Assembly: GCA_035317605.1 (NCBI GenBank)
Contig: DATHGT010000052.1
Location: forward strand, 1 to 26,840
Source: DATHGT01 sp035317605
GTDB taxonomy: Bacteria > Methylomirabilota > Methylomirabilia > Rokubacteriales > CSP1-6
Reading direction: 5' to 3'
Length of the DNA stretch: 26,840 bases
Shown: in pieces, positions 22,531-26,840 of the stretch
Numbering within the stretch: position 1 is the first letter of the stretch
Layout: each line of letters opens with the position of its first letter
Made by a program: the position numbers and the translations under genes
Notes under the pieces: model-generated
What the model was told of the DNA's origin: nothing
The model's database searches: none
The model's input: the letters and a program-made list of their open reading frames with translations, nothing else

Positions 22531-23469
22531 GTGAGCGCAGAGACCGCCGTCGCCGTCGAGGTGCCCCTCGCCGCGACCGATCGCTCGCTGGCGCGCGAGC
22601 TCGGGGTGTTCGCGCGGCGCAATCCGTTGTCGGTCGCCGGCGGCCTGGTCGGCCTCGCGATCATCCTCGTCGCGCTGTTCGCGCCGTGGATCGCCCCGCG
22701 CGACCCCCTCAAGGCCAACTTCACCCGCATGAACAAGCCGCCGGACACGCAGGCGTTCTTCGGCACCGACCAGGTCGGCCGTGACACGCTCTCCCGCGTC
22801 ATCTACGGCGCGCGCACGTCGCTCTTCGTGGCCTTTTCCGCCGTCCTGCTGGGGACGACGACAGGCTCGCTGTGGGGCGTGGCCTGCGGCTATCTCGGCG
22901 GGCGGTTCGACCTCGTGAGCCAGCGGATCATGGAGGTGATGCAGGCGTTCCCGGATCTGATCCTGGCCATGGCGATCTCGATGGCCATCGGCACCGGGTT
23001 GCCCGCGGTCATCGTGGCCATCGCCATCACCCGCATTCCCTTCGGCGGACGCGTGATCCGCTCGGTGGCGCTGAGCGTTCGGGAAATGCAGTACGTCGAG
23101 GCCGGGCGCGCCAGCGGCGCCTCGGCGCTTCGCATCATGTCCCTCCACGTGCTGCCCCAGTGCATCGCACCGTATCTCGTGCTGGCCACCACGCACCTCG
23201 GCGTGGCCATCGTCATCGAGGCCGCGCTGGGCTTCCTCGGCGTGGGCGTGCCGCCGCCGACCCCCACGTGGGGCAACATGCTGGCCGACGCCATCACCTC
23301 GCTGATCCCGTCGTGGTGGCTCGTGCTCTTCCCAGGCCTGGCCATCACCGTGACCGTGCTGGCGTTCAACCTGCTCGGCGACGGCATCCGCGACACGCTC
23401 GACCCGCGGTTGTCGCCCGCGTTCTTGCGCCTCGTCACCGGAGCCGGCCGCTCCCGCGGCGGCTCTTGA
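22531..23469 (+). CDS. ABC transporter permease, DppC/OppC type
   Basis: This 312-aa inner-membrane subunit starts at GTG 22531, three bases after the DppB-type gene. The N-terminus (LARELGVFARRNPLSVAGGLVGLAIILVALFAPWIAP) holds the first span, and FGTDQVGRDTLSRVIYGARTSL is the family hallmark. The EAA loop reads EAGRASGASALRIMSLHVLPQCIAPYL. The C-terminus LLGDGIRDTLDPRL is canonical. With the DppB-type subunit it forms the channel; two ATPases must be supplied from elsewhere, because the next gene is a PLP enzyme. Confidence 0.95.
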   Translation: MSAETAVAVEVPLAATDRSLARELGVFARRNPLSVAGGLVGLAIILVALFAPWIAPRDPLKANFTRMNKPPDTQAFFGTDQVGRDTLSRVIYGARTSLFVAFSAVLLGTTTGSLWGVACGYLGGRFDLVSQRIMEVMQAFPDLILAMAISMAIGTGLPAVIVAIAITRIPFGGRVIRSVALSVREMQYVEAGRASGASALRIMSLHVLPQCIAPYLVLATTHLGVAIVIEAALGFLGVGVPPPTPTWGNMLADAITSLIPSWWLVLFPGLAITVTVLAFNLLGDGIRDTLDPRLSPAFLRLVTGAGRSRGGS

Positions 23470-23483
23470 AGGAGCGTCCCGTC

Positions 23484-24545
23484 ATGACCAGCGCCGGCGA
23501 GCTCGAGACCCCCGCGGTCACCGTCGACCTCGACATCATGGAAGCCAACATCCGCCGCGTGCAGGCCCATCTCGCCCGGCTCGGTGTGGCCAACCGGCCC
23601 CACGTGAAGACGCACAAGATTCCGGCGCTCGGCCGGCGGCAAATGGACGCGGGTGCGGTGGGCATCACGTGTCAGAAGCTCGGCGAGGTCGAAGTCTTCG
23701 CCGAGGCCGGCGTCGCGGACGACGTCCTGCTCACCTACAACATCCTCGGGGCGGCCAAGACCGACCGGCTCGTGGCCCTGGCCAAGCGGCTGCGCCGGCT
23801 CGCCGTCGTGCTCGACAACGAGACCGTCGCCCGCGGCCTCTCGGAGGCGGGTGCCCGCCACGGCCAGGACATCCCGTTCCTGGTGGAGTGCGACACCGGG
23901 TTTGGGCGCACGGGCGTTCAGACGCCCGAGGCCGCGCTCGAGCTGGCCCGGACGGCCTCACGCCTGCCGCGCTTGCGCTTCGAGGGCTTGATGACGTTCC
24001 CGAACCGCGATCCCGACACCCGCGTGTTCTTCGAGCGCGCGCTCGAGCTGTTCAAGCGCGCCGGCATTCCCGTGCCCGTCGTCTCGGGCGGCGGTACCCC
24101 CGCGCTCGCCACCGTCGACCGCTTTCCGATGCTCACCGAGCACCGCGCCGGGACGTGCATCTTCAACGACACCATGGTCGTGGCCTCGGGCTGGGCGACC
24201 TGGGACGACTGTGCGATGCGCGTTCGGGCGACCGTGGTCAGCCGGCCCACCGACGGACGCGCCGTGATCGACTGTGGGACGAAGGTCCTCACGTCCGACC
24301 TGTACACGGTGAAGGGCTACGGCCACGTGATGGAGTATCCGGACGCGGCGATCGTGAACCTGTCGGAGGAGCACGGCGTGGTCGACCTGACCGGGTGCCC
24401 GGACCGCCCCGTCGTCGGCGAGGTCATCAGCGTCGTCCCCAACCACTGCTGCGTGGTCAGCAACATGGTCGACGAGCTGTACGGTGTGCGCGGCGGCAAG
24501 GTCGAGGAGACGTGGCGCGTCGCCGCGCGTGGGGCCGTGCGCTAA
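23484..24545 (+). CDS. D-serine dehydratase-like/D-threonine aldolase-family PLP enzyme
   Basis: This 353-aa fold-type III PLP enzyme starts at ATG 23484, nine bases after AAGGAG. Longer frames upstream run over the permease in another frame. The PLP lysine motif RPHVKTHK (38-45, Lys42) and GITCQKLGEVEV identify the alanine-racemase-like barrel of the DSD1/D-threonine aldolase group. The C-terminal VVPNHCCVVSN places His321 and Cys323 as a metal pair. H-x-C is the arrangement of metal-dependent D-serine dehydratases, while classical D-threonine aldolases use H-x-D. It probably cleaves or dehydrates a D-beta-hydroxy amino acid. Its place in the importer operon suggests that the imported compound, or its breakdown product, is such an amino acid. 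Confidence 0.88.
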   Translation: MTSAGELETPAVTVDLDIMEANIRRVQAHLARLGVANRPHVKTHKIPALGRRQMDAGAVGITCQKLGEVEVFAEAGVADDVLLTYNILGAAKTDRLVALAKRLRRLAVVLDNETVARGLSEAGARHGQDIPFLVECDTGFGRTGVQTPEAALELARTASRLPRLRFEGLMTFPNRDPDTRVFFERALELFKRAGIPVPVVSGGGTPALATVDRFPMLTEHRAGTCIFNDTMVVASGWATWDDCAMRVRATVVSRPTDGRAVIDCGTKVLTSDLYTVKGYGHVMEYPDAAIVNLSEEHGVVDLTGCPDRPVVGEVISVVPNHCCVVSNMVDELYGVRGGKVEETWRVAARGAVR

Positions 24546-24564
24546 GATTCCTCCGAGAGGCGGG

Positions 24565-26840
24565 ATGAAGCGGCGATCGTCCGGCCGTTCCAGACAGTCC
24601 CCTCGGCGAGCCGAGAACATCCAGCCCGTGCTCGACGCCATCGCCCGTACGGCCGCGCGCCTGTGCGAAGCCCACGACGCGATGATCCTCCGGGTCGAGG
24701 GCGACACCATGCGCCACGTCGCGAAGTACGGTCGCCTCCGGGCGATGCGCGGAGTCGGCGAAACATTTCCGCTCAGCCGCGACTGGGTCGGCGGGCGCGC
24801 CGTCATCGACGGCAAGACCGTTCACATCCGCGACCTCACGCGGGCGGCCGGGTTCGCGACGTCCCGGGCGTTTGCCCGGCTCACCCGGGCGCGAACGTTC
24901 CTCGCCACGCCGTTGTTGCAGAACGGCACCGCCGTGGGGGCGATCCTGATCCGCCGCACTCGGGTCCGTCCGTTCACGGCCAAGCAGATCGCGCTCCTCA
25001 AGACCTTCGCCGCCCAGGCCGCCATCGCCATCGAGAACGCGCGGCTGTCCCGGGAGCTCGAGGCGCGCAACGCCGATCTGACCGACGCGCTCGAACAGCA
25101 CACGGCGACCGGCGAGATCCTGCACGTGATCAGCCGGTCGCCGACCGACGTTCAGCCCACCTTCGAGGCCATCGCCGCCAGCGCCGTACGGCTGTGCGAC
25201 GCCGGCGAGGGCACGGTCTTCCGCTTCGACGGGGCGTTGATCCATGTCGCGGCCCATCACGGTCGCGCGCAAAGCGACCTGGTCAGGAGCGTCTTTCCGA
25301 GGCCGCCCGGGCGCGGCAGCGTGACCGCTCGCGCCATCCTGACGGGGGCGGTGGTCCACCTGCCGGATGCGGCCGCCGACCCGGAGCTCGAGTCGAGTCC
25401 CCTGCTGACCCAGGGCTTTCGCACGGTGCTCTCGGTGCCCATGCTCAGAGACGGAGCACCGATCGGGGCCATCACGGTGACCCGCCGGAAGGTCGACTCC
25501 TTCACGAACCAACAGGTCGCGCTCCTCCAGACCTTCGCCGACCAAGCCGTCATCGCCATCGAGAACGTTCGGCTGTTCAAGGAGCTGGAGTCCCGCAACC
25601 GGGCGCTCACCCAGGCGCTGGATCAGCAGACGGCGACCAGCGAGATCCTGCGTGTCATCTCGAGCTCTCCTACCGACCTTCAGCCGGTGTTCGACAGCAT
25701 CGCGGCCAGCGCCACCCGGCTGTGTGAGGCCCTCTTCGGCCTCGTCTTCCGATTTCATGGGGAGATGATCACGCTGGTCGCTCATGACAGCGCGACGCCC
25801 GAGCAGTTGCGCGCGATCCGAAGCGTCTATCCCATGCCTCCGGGGGGGCAGAGCGTCGCCGCACGAGCGATCCACGAGCGTCGCGTCATCGCGATCGCGG
25901 ATTCCCAGACCAGCACCGAATACCCGCACATCGCCGAGCGCGCCCGAGCGATCGGCTACCGCAGCCTCGTGTCCGTTCCGATGCTGCGAGGCGGTGCCGC
26001 GATCGGCGCCATCAACGTCGTTCGCGCCGAGGCCACCCCGTTCACCGACGCCCAGATCGAGCTGCTCAAGACCTTCGCCGACCAGGCCGTCATCGCCATC
26101 GAGAACGTCCGGCTGTTCAAGGAGCTGGAGGCGCGCAACCGGGAGCTGACGACCGCCCTCGAGCAACAGACCGCGACGAGTGAGATCCTGCGGGTGATCT
26201 CGAGCTCACCCACGGACGTTCAGCCAATCTTCGACACGATCGCGGAAAACGCCGTGCGTCTGTGCGGCGGAAGTGGTTGCGGCGTGTTTCGGTTCGACGG
26301 CGAGCTCATCCACGCCGTGGCGGTCGCGCCCGGGGCCGGTGAAGCCGTGGACTACTGGCGCCGCCAGTTTCCGCGTCCGATGGGCGACGGACGCGGTCCG
26401 GTGGCACATGTACTCCGAACCCGTGCCGTCCTGAACATCCCGAATGTCATGGAGCACCCCGTGGCTGCGCCGCGGACGCACGAGTTCGCGCGCCGCTTCG
26501 GATATCGCAGTCAGCTCGTCGTCCCGATGCTGAGAGAGGGAACGCCAATCGGCGTGATATCCGTTTTTCGGACTGAGCGCGGCCCTTTCACCGACAGGCA
26601 GGTGGAGTTGCTCAGGACCTTCGCCGACCAAGCCGTCATCGCCATCGAGAACGTTCGGCTCTTCGCCGAGCTCCAGGCCCGGACGGCCCAGCTCACGCAC
26701 TCGGTCGACGAGCTGACCGCGCTCGGAGAGGTCAGCCGCGCGCTCAGCTCGACCCTCGATCTCGAGACCGTGCTCAATACCATCGTCGCGCGGGCCAACC
26801 AGTTGGCTGGGACCGATGCCTGCTCGGTCTGGGAGTACGA
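24565..26840 (+). CDS. Multi-GAF sensor protein (3' end cut by window)
   Basis: The gene opens at ATG 24565 after GAGAGG and stays open to the right edge, at least 758 residues. There are four tandem GAF domains at about residues 20-160, 190-335, 370-515 and 550-700, and a fifth, different one begins at about 715 (LGEVSRALSSTLDLETVL). Each unit ends with a coiled-coil linker: TFADQAVIAIENVRLFKEL, then a TATSEILRVISSSPTD block that starts the next unit. Unit lengths are 176, 180 and 182 residues. There is no signal peptide or membrane span, so it is cytosolic. Proteins with this architecture usually end in a histidine kinase or cyclase, which would lie beyond the window. It starts 19 bp after the PLP gene, so it could be in the same transcript, though a TAAGAT -10-like element overlaps that gene's stop. 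Confidence 0.92.
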   Translation, partial: MKRRSSGRSRQSPRRAENIQPVLDAIARTAARLCEAHDAMILRVEGDTMRHVAKYGRLRAMRGVGETFPLSRDWVGGRAVIDGKTVHIRDLTRAAGFATSRAFARLTRARTFLATPLLQNGTAVGAILIRRTRVRPFTAKQIALLKTFAAQAAIAIENARLSRELEARNADLTDALEQHTATGEILHVISRSPTDVQPTFEAIAASAVRLCDAGEGTVFRFDGALIHVAAHHGRAQSDLVRSVFPRPPGRGSVTARAILTGAVVHLPDAAADPELESSPLLTQGFRTVLSVPMLRDGAPIGAITVTRRKVDSFTNQQVALLQTFADQAVIAIENVRLFKELESRNRALTQALDQQTATSEILRVISSSPTDLQPVFDSIAASATRLCEALFGLVFRFHGEMITLVAHDSATPEQLRAIRSVYPMPPGGQSVAARAIHERRVIAIADSQTSTEYPHIAERARAIGYRSLVSVPMLRGGAAIGAINVVRAEATPFTDAQIELLKTFADQAVIAIENVRLFKELEARNRELTTALEQQTATSEILRVISSSPTDVQPIFDTIAENAVRLCGGSGCGVFRFDGELIHAVAVAPGAGEAVDYWRRQFPRPMGDGRGPVAHVLRTRAVLNIPNVMEHPVAAPRTHEFARRFGYRSQLVVPMLREGTPIGVISVFRTERGPFTDRQVELLRTFADQAVIAIENVRLFAELQARTAQLTHSVDELTALGEVSRALSSTLDLETVLNTIVARANQLAGTDACSVWEY
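25531..26676 (+). repeat. Near-identical 60-bp DNA blocks inside the GAF repeats
   Basis: The stretches starting at 25531, 26071 and 26617 are nearly identical over about 45-60 bp, differing by only a few mostly synonymous bases. A more diverged copy begins at 25003. They encode the linker TFADQAVIAIENVRLF. Such DNA-level identity suggests recent duplication or gene conversion between units. Confidence 0.75.

Noticed and set aside
24457..26166. Minus-strand 569-codon frame opposite the GAF array
   Set aside because: Its apparent internal repeats simply mirror the GAF repeats on the coding strand.

Overview
This is a GC-rich bacterial window of dense, protein-coding chromosome. The gene content is typical of soil bacteria with large transport and oxidation repertoires: an orphan PF04392 substrate-binding protein, Tat-exported proteins, paired LLM flavin monooxygenases, a class-5 oligopeptide-type ABC importer, a LuxR/cyclase giant regulator and a multi-GAF sensor. 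This resembles Candidatus Rokubacteria/Methylomirabilota or a proteobacterial soil lineage. That placement is an inference from gene content only. There is no rRNA, CRISPR array or intact insertion sequence.

Left end (1-3957). A minus-strand gene with an N-terminal Cys/His cluster and a twin-arginine-like segment runs off the left edge. About 480 bp without a recognisable gene follow. Next comes a two-gene minus-strand unit: a 612-aa protein carrying the RNxxxHG motif of the DUF4209/HEPN-like family, overlapping by 4 bp (GTGA) a 181-aa protein resembling DUF2441 or ADP-ribosyltransferase-fold proteins. The pair lies next to the 3' end of a tRNA-Thr(CGT) gene, a classic island integration site, and a short possible tyrosine-recombinase remnant lies between. 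This is the best candidate in the window for an undescribed defence or toxin-type system.

Middle (4024-15698). An orphan ABC substrate-binding lipoprotein-like gene is divergent from a secreted GH13 amylase. The amylase is convergent with a Tat-exported alpha/beta hydrolase, and their 3' ends overlap. A DyP peroxidase is translationally coupled to an uncharacterised 193-aa protein. A 1173-aa AAA-TPR-LuxR-cyclase fusion has a cyclase domain that looks catalytically degenerate. Divergent from it is a plus-strand run: a small membrane protein, a zinc-ribbon/PCP_red protein, HU, and a D-Ala-D-Ala carboxypeptidase. Three plus-strand genes share a CTAGAATG -10 element, and several starts sit at or next to the predicted transcription start, suggesting frequent leaderless mRNAs. 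A 57-aa half-SWIB protein gene, too short for normal gene callers, faces the carboxypeptidase.

Right part (15841-26840). A tightly overlapping minus-strand operon (LLM oxidoreductase, alpha/beta hydrolase without a nucleophile Ser, SDR dehydrogenase, second LLM oxidoreductase) is divergent from a plus-strand operon. The latter holds a Tat-exported SBP_bac_5 protein, two DppB/DppC-type permeases without ATPases, and a D-serine dehydratase/D-threonine aldolase-like PLP enzyme. Together they look like an uptake-plus-catabolism locus for an unknown small molecule. A tandem-GAF sensor protein follows and runs off the right edge.
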